A program made the translations under genes and the position numbers. Source: Membranihabitans marinus (lineage in GTDB: Bacteria > Bacteroidota > Bacteroidia > Chitinophagales > Saprospiraceae). From it: 64,000 bases of DNA. Each line of letters starts with the position of its first letter. The stretch's first letter is position 1. Shown here piece after piece: positions 54,180-62,941 of this stretch. The stretch is from contig NZ_JAHVHU010000020.1 of the NCBI RefSeq assembly GCF_019802045.1, forward strand, positions 18,930 to 82,929, in the 5' to 3' direction. The notes below the pieces were generated by a model. The model saw nothing but the letters and a program-made list of their open reading frames with translations, ran no database searches and was not told the origin of the DNA.

Positions 54180-54824
54180 ATGAAGGTATTAGTTGTCGGT
54201 GGAAATGGACAAATCGGTTCATTATTTCTGGAACAAGTCAGGGAATCAACGGACTGGGATCCTGTCGCCATGATCCGGAAGAAGGAGCAAGCAGATAAAT
54301 TTGATCAAATGGGGGTGTCGACCGTGGTGGGAGATCTGGAATGGCCCGTGGAAGAATTGGAAAAGGTGGTGCAAGGGCATGATGCCGTGGTATTTACAGC
54401 CGGTTCCGGTGGCAGTACCGGTGCAGACAAAACTTTATTGATTGACCTCGATGGGGCGGTCAAAATGATGCAAGCTGCCGAAAATCAGAATATATCCCGA
54501 TTTGTGATGGTCAGTGCGCTGGGTGCGTCATCAAGGGATCGATGGAATGCCGATTTGAAACCATATTATGTGGCCAAACACTTTGCCGATGACGCACTGG
54601 TACGAAGCTCACTGGATTATACCATTGTTCGTCCCGGTCGCTTGTTGAATGAAAAGGGGACAGGTCGCATAGAAGTCGGAGAAGAAGTGGAACGTGCTTC
54701 TATTCCCCGGGCTGATGTGGCATCGGCACTGATCGAAGTCCTCCGACAGCCTGGAACGATCGGTAAGTCTTTTGACCTAATTTCCGGTGAGCAGGATATT
54801 TCCAAAGCGATTGAGGCCTTGTAA
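54180..54824 (+). CDS. NAD(P)-binding SDR-like protein (NmrA/YwnB type)
   Basis: 214-residue Rossmann protein. The dinucleotide loop is VVGGNGQIGSLF (about 5-16), followed by GDLEW and an AVVFTAGSGGSTGADK segment. It has a KHFADDAL helix with YVAK (Tyr and Lys as in SDRs) and DYTIVRPGRLL, all typical of the atypical SDR5 group. Role not defined; often stress- or redox-related. Convergent with the SH3-like gene. Confidence 0.85.
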   Translation: MKVLVVGGNGQIGSLFLEQVRESTDWDPVAMIRKKEQADKFDQMGVSTVVGDLEWPVEELEKVVQGHDAVVFTAGSGGSTGADKTLLIDLDGAVKMMQAAENQNISRFVMVSALGASSRDRWNADLKPYYVAKHFADDALVRSSLDYTIVRPGRLLNEKGTGRIEVGEEVERASIPRADVASALIEVLRQPGTIGKSFDLISGEQDISKAIEAL

Positions 54825-54943
54825 CTTCCATAAAACAAAGCCATAGGCGGATGCCAGTACTGAACATAAGAAACTGAACGGGCTAGAACCGAAACAACCC
54901 AGACTTCCCGTTCCGAAGAGGAAATTGGCGCAGCACGGTCTTC

Positions 54944-55690
54944 TTAATCTGCTTTACCAGTGCAGGAATAGGAACTGATGATGTACTCTCCATTCTGGTG
55001 ATAGAGGCTGATTCGAAGTGGATGATCTTTGTTCCGGAGAACGAATTGGTGCTTGAGGCCACTTTGCTGCAAGAATTTTGGTTCGGACATATAGGTGGCC
55101 TTTTGGTCAAAATAATTGGAGTAAAGGGCCATCATCAATTGGTAAGCTTCCGCATATCGGACGGTGGGGATGTGATAGGTCTCAAGCAGACAATTTTCAA
55201 TGTTTTTCATATTCCAACGGATCCCGTTTTCAAACCGGATGTCCCGGCTTTGGCCTTCACTTACATTCCCGGGCTCATAAGAACGTATGTCTTTCGACAC
55301 CAGGTCATCGCTCGGGAAATTTTCGTACGCCAAGTCAATTCCTGAGGCATCCGAACGCAGATCGAAAGTTTTGAAGTGTGATAGATATCCGTCAAAGATG
55401 TAACCGGTGTCTTTTTTGACAATGACCTTGATCCAATGGCCCTGCACCTTCAGTCCCGGTTGGATTTCTATAGTCGTAGGATGCTCTCCAATGTTTTTAT
55501 CGACGACTCGTACCGCACTACCATAGTAGGATTTGCTGAGAATCTGTCCGTCGGGTGCAGGTGTCTTGGTAACATTGGCTCCGCGCATTTCCCAGACATA
55601 CAGGGTGTCGTTGAATATATAAGTCTGTCCAAATGCTATAGAACACAGAGCGACCAGAAGGAGAGTGAGTAAAGAGCAGCAGTATTTCAT
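54944..55690 (-). CDS. Exported protein with a bacterial SH3-like domain
   Basis: 248 residues with a signal peptide ending at AFGQ. Residues about 35-105 look like an SH3b domain (LYVWEMRGANVTKTPAPDG, GHWIKVIVKKDTGYIFDGYLS), the kind that contacts cell-wall or protein partners. The C-terminal 110 residues show no known domain. ATG 55690 is preferred over 55714, because a standard signal peptide begins there. Single gene; role unknown. Confidence 0.7.
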   Translation of the reverse strand: MKYCCSLLTLLLVALCSIAFGQTYIFNDTLYVWEMRGANVTKTPAPDGQILSKSYYGSAVRVVDKNIGEHPTTIEIQPGLKVQGHWIKVIVKKDTGYIFDGYLSHFKTFDLRSDASGIDLAYENFPSDDLVSKDIRSYEPGNVSEGQSRDIRFENGIRWNMKNIENCLLETYHIPTVRYAEAYQLMMALYSNYFDQKATYMSEPKFLQQSGLKHQFVLRNKDHPLRISLYHQNGEYIISSYSCTGKAD

Positions 55691-55867
55691 GGTAGTTGGG
55701 TTTTTCCTGTACATAAACCGGGATTGGATCCCATTTATTACGGCATTGAATTAAAATGAAATTCTCGGGGCGTTATTGATCTGTTAAAACTCACGGATCT
55801 CCCTAAAAATAGGATCGCGGGAATGAGATTGTATACACTGATAGAAACGTCTTTTTAAAATATACTG

Positions 55868-55875
55868 TATCTTTA
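55868..55875 (+). promoter_or_regulatory. -7-like box of the haloperoxidase-like gene
   Basis: TATCTTTA is one base from TAnnTTTG and lies 29 bp before the ATG at 55905. GGGAG (about 55895-55899) just before the start may be one of the few Shine-Dalgarno-like sites in the window. Confidence 0.35.
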
Positions 55876-55904
55876 TGGTTGTATTTAAATAGTAGGGAGC
55901 TTGC

Positions 55905-57221
55905 ATGAAATATCTTTATGGTCTGGTGGTCGCGTTGTATTTCACATCCTGCGTGTCAGATCACGCTTATAAGAACAATTTATATGATTCGGAATACTTT
56001 CACCGATCGGTGAAGAAGCTCACAGATATCATGGTTTATGATATCTTTTCTCCGCCGGTGGCCAGTCGTACCTATGTATACCCGGCAGTAGCCGCCTATG
56101 AGATTATGGCACAGTTGGATGATGGTTACTCGGCATTAGCCGGTCAATTGAATGGTCTGACACCGATTCCTAAAATAGATACCTCTTCCTTCGAAGATCC
56201 TTATTTATCTGCGATCGAAGTATATACCATTCTGGGGCAGCGCCTTCTTTTTTCCGAAGACAAAATGGAAGAGTTTCGTTCAGATCTGGATAAAGGTTGG
56301 AGAAAGATGGGGGTGCCAGAACAGGTCATCCAGGCTTCGGAATCATACGCCCAAAGGGTAGCGGATCATATTTTTAAGTGGATTGATCAAGATGGGTATA
56401 AACAGACCCGGACCATGCCCAAGTTCAGTATCCAGTCTGACCCGGGGCGATGGGAGCCGACTCCACCGGATTATATGGAGGGCATTGAACCCCATTGGGA
56501 TAAAATCCGAACTTTGGTATTGGATTCAGCTGCTCAATTTATTCCATTACCACCTCCTGTTTTTGATACGATACCGGGATCGGCCTTTTATGAACAGGCT
56601 CGAGATGTATATGAAGCGGTGAATTTGGAGGACGAAGAATTTATTGCCATTGCTAGTTTTTGGGACTGCAATCCTTTTGTTTCTCATCACAAGGGTCATG
56701 TGATGTTTGGCACGAAGAAAATATCCCCCGGGGGACATTGGATGGGTATTGCTGGTTTGGCTGCCAGGCAATCCGGATTATCACCGATGGAAACCATTGC
56801 CACTTATACCTTGGTTAGCATTGGATTATTTGATGCTTTTATCAATTGTTGGAACGAAAAATACCGATCCAATCTGATTCGGCCGGAAACATATATAAAC
56901 AAATACCTTGATCCAATGTGGCGTCCAGTGCTCCAGACCCCGCCTTTTCCAGAACATACCAGTGGTCATTCTGTGATTTCCACTACTGCAGCGGTACTTT
57001 TAACTGCCCTTTTTGGTCCGGATTATGCCTTTGAAGACACCGTAGAAATGGAATATGGCTTACCTGCCCGGCAGTTTGATTCTTTCATACAAGCTTCTCA
57101 GGAAGCGGCGATTAGCCGGCTTTACGGGGGTATTCATTACATGCCGGCGATCACGGAAGGTGTAAAGCAGGGGGAAGGTGTTGGAAATTTTATTATTCAA
57201 AATTTGATGTTTAAGAAGTAA
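55905..57221 (+). CDS. Vanadium-haloperoxidase-like lipoprotein (PAP2 superfamily)
   Basis: 438-residue protein with a lipobox-like FTSC at residues 13-16. The C-terminal half has the metal-site motifs of vanadium-dependent haloperoxidases and PAP2 phosphatases: Arg326 in LIRPETYI, SGHS with His355, and SRLYGGIHY with Arg405 and His411. It therefore keeps the complete Arg/His phosphate- or vanadate-binding set. Whether it halogenates or dephosphorylates cannot be told. Such proteins are frequent in marine Bacteroidota. Confidence 0.83.
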   Translation: MKYLYGLVVALYFTSCVSDHAYKNNLYDSEYFHRSVKKLTDIMVYDIFSPPVASRTYVYPAVAAYEIMAQLDDGYSALAGQLNGLTPIPKIDTSSFEDPYLSAIEVYTILGQRLLFSEDKMEEFRSDLDKGWRKMGVPEQVIQASESYAQRVADHIFKWIDQDGYKQTRTMPKFSIQSDPGRWEPTPPDYMEGIEPHWDKIRTLVLDSAAQFIPLPPPVFDTIPGSAFYEQARDVYEAVNLEDEEFIAIASFWDCNPFVSHHKGHVMFGTKKISPGGHWMGIAGLAARQSGLSPMETIATYTLVSIGLFDAFINCWNEKYRSNLIRPETYINKYLDPMWRPVLQTPPFPEHTSGHSVISTTAAVLLTALFGPDYAFEDTVEMEYGLPARQFDSFIQASQEAAISRLYGGIHYMPAITEGVKQGEGVGNFIIQNLMFKK

Positions 57222-57386
57222 ATAGTTTCTGATAAAATAGCTGAAGAAAGTGATTGATCGATTTATACTGCTTATTTTTGAGGGCAGAATTTTAAGATGC
57301 ATCCTCTAGAAATCGGATGTCTATTGATATAAACATTGTATTTTTTAGAACGTTATAAAGCTTTCAGGAGCAAAATCAGGAATAAG

Positions 57387-58907
57387 ATGAAAAAAAACCT
57401 TTTGATGATACTAGATGGTTGGGGCATTGGGCCCGATAAAGATCGCTCCGCCATCGCGCAAGCCAATACACCCTATGTGGATTCATTGTATGAGCGATAT
57501 CCTCATGCCGAGTTGGTAACCTATGGAGAAAAAGTGGGACTGCCGGAAGGGCAGATGGGGAATTCCGAAGTGGGGCACCTCAACATTGGTGCTGGTCGGA
57601 TCGTGTATCAAGAATTGGCCCGCATTAATAAGGCGATCTCCGAAGGAACATTCGCTCAGGAGGACGCTATACAGCATCTTATAAAATATTGCCATGAGAA
57701 CAAGGAGCCTGTACATCTCATGGGTTTGCTCTCGGATGGCGGAGTACATTCCCACATAGATCATTTTTTAGCGGCGGTTGATGTATTCTCGGAGCAAGGG
57801 ATTCCGGTATATATCCACTGTTTTTTGGATGGACGGGATACTGACCCGAATGGTGGTGTAGGTTATTTGGAAAGATTGCAAGACCATATTCAGGATAAAA
57901 ATGCCCAAATTGCTACAGTGGTTGGGCGATATTATGCCATGGATCGCGATAACCGATGGGAGCGCACATCGGAAGCTTATCAACTCATCGTTCACGGGGT
58001 AGGAGAGAAAACAAGTGATGTCGTCGAGGCGGTAAAAGCATCGTATGAGAACGGTATAACCGATGAATTTGTGCAACCACTAGTGGTTACCGATGAAAAG
58101 GGAGCGGCGATTGGTTCCCTGAAACCTAATAACGCCTGCTTTTTTATAAATTTCAGAACGGACCGACCCCGGCAACTCGTATCGGCATTAACACAAAAGG
58201 AGTATGCCGAACAGAATATGAAACCCCTGGATCTATACATGGTGACGATGGCTCGTTATAATCAGGCCTTTGAAGGAATCCATGTCGTATATGACAAAAA
58301 GGATATCGAGAATACCTTGGGAGAGGTTCTGGCTGATCAGGGAAAATCGCAATTGAGAATTGCGGAAACTGAAAAATACCCGCACGTGACTTTCTTTTTC
58401 TCCGGAGGAAGAGAAAAACCTTTTAAAAATGAAAGCAGAATCCTGGTTCATTCGCCGAAGGTGGCCACGTATGATTTACAACCTGAAATGAGTGCGGTCG
58501 GGATTACGGAGAAGGTGATAGAAGATATGGGAACCAACCAACCAGATTTCATTTGTTTGAATTTTGCCAATGCGGATATGGTCGGTCATACGGGAGTTTT
58601 TGAGGCGGCTGTCAAAGCAGTGGAAACCGTCGATCAATGTGCCAAAAGAGTTTGTGAGGCGGCATTGGAAGCAGGTTATTCGGTTATTGTAATTGCGGAC
58701 CATGGCAATTCGGACTATATGGTCAATGAGGATGGTAGCCCCAATACTGCGCATACCACCAACCCGGTACCGATATTTTATCTCGATGAAAATCCACGCT
58801 ATTCCACCATAAAAAACGGAAAGTTAGGAGATGTAGCACCCACTATTTTAACCTTGATGGAGCTCAACGTTCCTGATGAAATGACAGGCGATGTTTTGGT
58901 ACAATAG
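57387..58907 (+). CDS. gpmI: 2,3-bisphosphoglycerate-independent phosphoglycerate mutase
   Basis: Glycolytic enzyme interconverting 3- and 2-phosphoglycerate with two Mn ions. The 506-residue protein begins KKNLLMILDGWGIG with metal ligand Asp10, has the nucleophile Ser60 in GQMGNSEVGHLNIGAGR, HSHIDH, and the late metal-site segments NFANADMVGHTG and VIADHGNSD. Complete. ATG 57387 chosen; the upstream in-frame codons add a non-conserved tail. Its 3' end overlaps the next gene by 17 bp. Confidence 0.96.
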   Translation: MKKNLLMILDGWGIGPDKDRSAIAQANTPYVDSLYERYPHAELVTYGEKVGLPEGQMGNSEVGHLNIGAGRIVYQELARINKAISEGTFAQEDAIQHLIKYCHENKEPVHLMGLLSDGGVHSHIDHFLAAVDVFSEQGIPVYIHCFLDGRDTDPNGGVGYLERLQDHIQDKNAQIATVVGRYYAMDRDNRWERTSEAYQLIVHGVGEKTSDVVEAVKASYENGITDEFVQPLVVTDEKGAAIGSLKPNNACFFINFRTDRPRQLVSALTQKEYAEQNMKPLDLYMVTMARYNQAFEGIHVVYDKKDIENTLGEVLADQGKSQLRIAETEKYPHVTFFFSGGREKPFKNESRILVHSPKVATYDLQPEMSAVGITEKVIEDMGTNQPDFICLNFANADMVGHTGVFEAAVKAVETVDQCAKRVCEAALEAGYSVIVIADHGNSDYMVNEDGSPNTAHTTNPVPIFYLDENPRYSTIKNGKLGDVAPTILTLMELNVPDEMTGDVLVQ

Positions 58908-59442
58908 CTCCAGGTGGTTCGGCGGGTTTCTGATGCTTCTGGTCTTCGGATGTGTCGAGCCCGAAGACGTTACCACTTTTGACACGGATTTAATTAGCCT
59001 GCCTGCGGTGGTGGATTCTGTTTTTAACAATGGCATGGACAGCCTGTTAAATGTCACGAAAACGATCACAGTAAATGATCATCCTCCCGAGTCGAAAAAA
59101 CTGGTAAATTATAACATTAAAGAGGATCTGCGTATATTAATTGATTATAATGTGGCCACCCCGAGATGGGCTGATTTTATGGAGGTCCAGCGGACAGATA
59201 GTGCCGGGCTTCAATTGATCAGATATACTACGGACAACAAAAAAGCACCGGTTCGAAACATCAGGGTGGTCAAGAAAGGCAATGATATAATAGCCGTTAA
59301 AATCCGAAGCAATAAAAAGAATCTGATTTCGGAACAAGCGCATACCATAGTCTGGAACCTGGGAAAAAGTTATTCGATTCAAAAGACGTCAAAGCTGTTG
59401 ATCCGTAAACCCAGTATATTTCGTTCCGTGGTTTCTTATTAA
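58891..59442 (+). CDS. Putative lipoprotein overlapping gpmI
   Basis: 183-residue protein in another frame from 58891, with a short hydrophobic region and lipobox LLVFGC. The mature part starts VEPEDVTTFD and has regular polar strands (KTITVNDHPPESKKLVNYNI, then a separate basic C-terminus). It resembles Bacteroidota lipoproteins without a named family. The 17-bp overlap indicates translational coupling with gpmI. The alternative start inside the hydrophobic part would lose the signal. Confidence 0.7.
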   Translation: MFWYNSSRWFGGFLMLLVFGCVEPEDVTTFDTDLISLPAVVDSVFNNGMDSLLNVTKTITVNDHPPESKKLVNYNIKEDLRILIDYNVATPRWADFMEVQRTDSAGLQLIRYTTDNKKAPVRNIRVVKKGNDIIAVKIRSNKKNLISEQAHTIVWNLGKSYSIQKTSKLLIRKPSIFRSVVSY

Positions 59443-59533
59443 ATCTTTTGATGTGATCATTGGGTTAAACCACCTGGTAATCCATTAAAATTTTATAATT
59501 TTACAACATAATAGATATTCAACGAAAAGAATC

Positions 59534-60790
59534 ATGAGCATAGTCGAACTTAAAGTACCCACCATCGGAGAATCCATTACTGAAGTAACTTTATCTGCCT
59601 GGTTAAAGGAGGATGGAGCATATGTAGAACTGGATGATCCGATCTGTGAATTTGAATCTGATAAAGCCACACTGGAATTTCCTTCAGAAGCAAGCGGAAA
59701 ATTGATTTATGTCGCCGAAGAAGGACAGGATTTGGAAGTGGGAGAACTGGTGGCAAAAATCGATACTTCGGTGGAAGCACCTGATTCAGAGGGAGGTGAT
59801 CAAGGAGATTCAGAAGAAAGTTCTGTACAGAAGGAAGATGAAGAAGGCAGCGCTGGGGAGTCTCAAACTCAAGTTGATTCTGAATCTCAATCCTATGCCA
59901 GTGGGCACCCTGCTCCGGCTGCTCAGAAAATACTTGACGAAAAAGGGATAGATCCGGCTACGGTCAAGGGCACTGGAAGGGATGGACGCATCACCAAAGA
60001 AGATGCTCAAAAAGCGACTCAACCTGAAGCGCAACCTGAGAAAGAGCCTTCAAGTCAATCAGAAGCTCAACCTCAAACCCAGCCTTTCTCGCGAGAAGAA
60101 CGCACAGAAAAAATGTCACGGATGCGCCGGACAATTGCAAAACGATTGGTTTCTGCCAAGAATGGAACCGCGATGTTGACCACATTTAATGAAGCGGATA
60201 TGTCTGCTATCATGGATCTTCGTAAAACATATCAGGAAAAGTTCGTTGAAAAATATGGGATCAAACTCGGTTTTATGTCCCTCTTTGCCAAAGCATGTGC
60301 AGTGGCCTTGCAGGAGATGCCTCAGGTGAATGCTCGAATTGACGGAGACAATCTGATTTACCACGACTATGTAGATATATCCATCGCCGTCTCTACGCCC
60401 AATGGATTAGTTGTACCTCCGGTAAATAATGTCGAATCGTTGAATTTTCATGAAATTGAGCTGAAAATCAAAGAGCTGGCTGATAAAGCACGGGAAGGAA
60501 CACTGAGCCTTGAAGAAATGACTGGAGGTACCTTTACGATCACGAATGGGGGAATATTTGGTTCTATGATGAGTACCCCTATTCTCAATGAACCTCAATC
60601 TGCCATTTTGGGTATGCACAATATAATACAGCGTCCCGTTGCGATCGATGGCGAAGTGAAGATCCGCCCCATGATGTATCTGGCGCTCTCCTATGACCAC
60701 CGAGTCATAGATGGCAGTACTTCGGTCACCTTTTTGGTCCGTGTGAAAGAGCTCCTGGAGAATCCGGTTCAGCTTATGATGGGAATCTGA
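59534..60790 (+). CDS. odhB: Dihydrolipoyllysine succinyltransferase (2-oxoglutarate dehydrogenase E2)
   Basis: Core subunit that transfers the succinyl group to CoA in the TCA cycle. The 418-residue protein has one lipoyl domain with Lys44 in ESDKATLE, a linker rich in Glu, Ser and Gln, an E1/E3-binding domain (about 128-160, [14 protein letters not shown] and [12 protein letters not shown]) and the catalytic domain with SYDHRVIDG (His389, Asp393). A single lipoyl domain and total size fit OdhB/SucB rather than AceF. No odhA gene is adjacent within the window. Confidence 0.93.
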   Translation: MSIVELKVPTIGESITEVTLSAWLKEDGAYVELDDPICEFESDKATLEFPSEASGKLIYVAEEGQDLEVGELVAKIDTSVEAPDSEGGDQGDSEESSVQKEDEEGSAGESQTQVDSESQSYASGHPAPAAQKILDEKGIDPATVKGTGRDGRITKEDAQKATQPEAQPEKEPSSQSEAQPQTQPFSREERTEKMSRMRRTIAKRLVSAKNGTAMLTTFNEADMSAIMDLRKTYQEKFVEKYGIKLGFMSLFAKACAVALQEMPQVNARIDGDNLIYHDYVDISIAVSTPNGLVVPPVNNVESLNFHEIELKIKELADKAREGTLSLEEMTGGTFTITNGGIFGSMMSTPILNEPQSAILGMHNIIQRPVAIDGEVKIRPMMYLALSYDHRVIDGSTSVTFLVRVKELLENPVQLMMGI

Positions 60791-60846
60791 TTAATGGTCG
60801 TTGGGTATCGGTTGTTGGTCAGCTGTCCACGGTCTACCCGTAAACT

Positions 60847-61081
60847 TTGAGTCTGCTCCGAAAAGTAGGTTTTACGCGAAAGTAACCCCGTGTCTTTAGA
60901 CCGGGGTTAAAACAGGAGAATATTATTGAGCTTTAGCTCTTTATGAAGCTTGTTTTAATGGCTAAAGCCAATATTTTCGTTACGATAACATCCCCGGGCT
61001 GACCGCGTGCGCTAAAGCTATAGCGGTGGCGCAAGCACCGGGGGTATAGTTGTCAAAAGAGACTTTCTGGAGGGGGCTTAA
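60847..61081. mobile_element. MITE-like hairpin element, copy 2
   Basis: 235-bp relative of the element at 34835-35039. The terminal inverted repeats are TTGAGTCTGCTCCGAAAAGT and the complement of TTAAGCCCCCTCCAGAAAGT. Inside are hairpins GTCT-TT-AGAC (60892-60901, within a longer ACCCC/GGGGT stem, 60885-60907) and GAGCT-TT-AGCTC (60928-60939), and the shared block TTTTAATGGCTAAAG. Both hairpins differ from copy 1 by paired changes that keep the stems. It sits between odhB and the nucleoside hydrolase gene and encodes nothing. Confidence 0.65.
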
Positions 61082-61144
61082 CTTTTTAAACCTGATAAAC
61101 TTCATTAACCATATCAACGCTAAATACATATAACCAAAAAGACG

Positions 61145-62125
61145 ATGTCCAAAATCTTCCATTTTCTTATATTTTTTGCAGCAATGATTCCGATCCAAAT
61201 GACGGGACAAGCTGTACCGCAGATCATTTTTGATACCGATATGGGCCCGGATTACGATGATGTGGGGGCGTTGGCGGTTCTGCATGCTTTGGCAGCACAG
61301 GGAGAGTGTGACATATTGGCTACAGTAGCCAGTGACGGCCATCCATCAATTGCACCGACCATAGAGGTATTAAATCGGTATTTTGAAAAACCAGATATTC
61401 CGATTGGATCTCCTTCAAGGAATGCGCCCGCTTTTACCGCTGAGAATAGCTGGAACGATTCGTTGATTCATCGTTATCTTCCCCAGGTAAAAACCAATTC
61501 AGAGTACCCGCAAGCGGTTAAGGTGTATCGAAAAATACTTGCTGAATCTGCAGATACGAGTGTGACCATCGTGACGGTTGGATTTGTGACCAATCTGGCC
61601 GATCTATTGCGTTCGGGACCTGATGAATTTTCATTGCTTTCCGGCAAAGAATTGATTCGAAAAAAAGTCAAGAACTATGTTGCTATGGCCGGTGTGTTTC
61701 CCGAAGGAAAAGAATTTAATGTGTACCAGGATTCAGTTTCTTCAAATGTGGTTTTTAGTCAATGGCCAACGCCCATATTGTTTAGTGGTTTTGAGATCGG
61801 AGCCCGAATTGGAACCGGACGACATACCGCTCATATGAACGTTAGAAACAGTCCGGTGCAATGGGCGTACAAATACAATTTGGAAACATTCGGTGGGGGC
61901 AAGGCGCTCTCTCGCCCATCTTGGGATCATACGGCCGTTCTGGTCGCGGTACGTCCGGCTGGTGATTACTTTTATATCAATGGTCCGGGCCGCTTTATCA
62001 TCAATCCGGACGGAACCAACAGTTGGGACCCGGCCACGGACGCAGGACACCATTTCCTGACCCATAAATATCCGTACCGCATCGTGGCGGAACTACTTGA
62101 AGGATTGATGATGTATACGCCTTAA
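61145..62125 (+). CDS. Exported nucleoside hydrolase
   Basis: 326-residue protein with a signal peptide ending near MTGQ. It carries the calcium-binding motif of inosine-uridine hydrolases as DTDMGPDYDD (Asp30, Asp32, Asp36/38/39), TVGFVTNLADLL, and the late RPSWDHTAVLVAV with the His-Asp region. It splits nucleosides to ribose and base, here outside the cytoplasm. Single gene. Confidence 0.88.
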   Translation: MSKIFHFLIFFAAMIPIQMTGQAVPQIIFDTDMGPDYDDVGALAVLHALAAQGECDILATVASDGHPSIAPTIEVLNRYFEKPDIPIGSPSRNAPAFTAENSWNDSLIHRYLPQVKTNSEYPQAVKVYRKILAESADTSVTIVTVGFVTNLADLLRSGPDEFSLLSGKELIRKKVKNYVAMAGVFPEGKEFNVYQDSVSSNVVFSQWPTPILFSGFEIGARIGTGRHTAHMNVRNSPVQWAYKYNLETFGGGKALSRPSWDHTAVLVAVRPAGDYFYINGPGRFIINPDGTNSWDPATDAGHHFLTHKYPYRIVAELLEGLMMYTP

Positions 62126-62941
62126 TCCAAGCACGTAATACACAACTACAAAATAATTGAATACTGGAATTAACCATTTCTGGCAGAATTACCACATGAA
62201 ATTTGCATAACTAAAATCCTAATAGCAACAACATATGCATTTGCAGACCGGTAAATATGTTAAAATTAGGTATTAATTTAAGTAAAAATTTGTTAGTTTA
62301 AATTTTATTCATATATTGACATCGGTACATGGTTTTAGGCGTTGCCCCTTAGCGCCTTTAAGTAAAAACTCTTTAGAAACTAAATACCATATTCTTACGC
62401 TTTTGCACTGTTGTGTGATTTCTGACTGGAATTGTTTGTCGCAAAATAAGCGACGAGTGTTGTTCTGTGTTGGATTTGGTTGCACACCTTATGTAACGGG
62501 GTTTGGATGTAGGTAGTAAAATCAGATGTAACCTTTATAATCACAAAAGAAACATGATTATGAGATACGCACTTACTTAATCACACTTTTTACATTGCGG
62601 ATACTCAGCTGGGAAAATATCAGATTAGTATTTTCTTCTGGCGGGTAGACTTCCTAATTGACTTTGTTGATACAAATAATAATTGCACTTGCATTTAATG
62701 GGGTCTGCTGTGTCTCGTGAATATACCCTTTTACTATTCTCTTCTGAGTGTTCCAATTCTTTTAGTATTCATGCAAAGTGAATGCCTGGTATAGTATGTA
62801 ATTAACAAATAATTAATTGATGTACTGGCTTGCGCATTGGACTGGGCTCGGGGTCGGTGTGCTCCAGAACTCCATAATCTAAAAGAAACATTTTTAAAAC
62901 AACTGCACAGATTACCTACATAAGAAATTAACCCTCTAATT
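62126..62941. other. Long AT-rich non-coding gap before the surface-protein gene
   Basis: 816 bp with no supported gene on either strand. It is AT-rich, with several TTTG/TATATT-like boxes but no clean promoter pair. Its length suggests a long leader or regulatory region for the following large gene. No repeat from elsewhere in the window recurs here. Confidence 0.35.
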
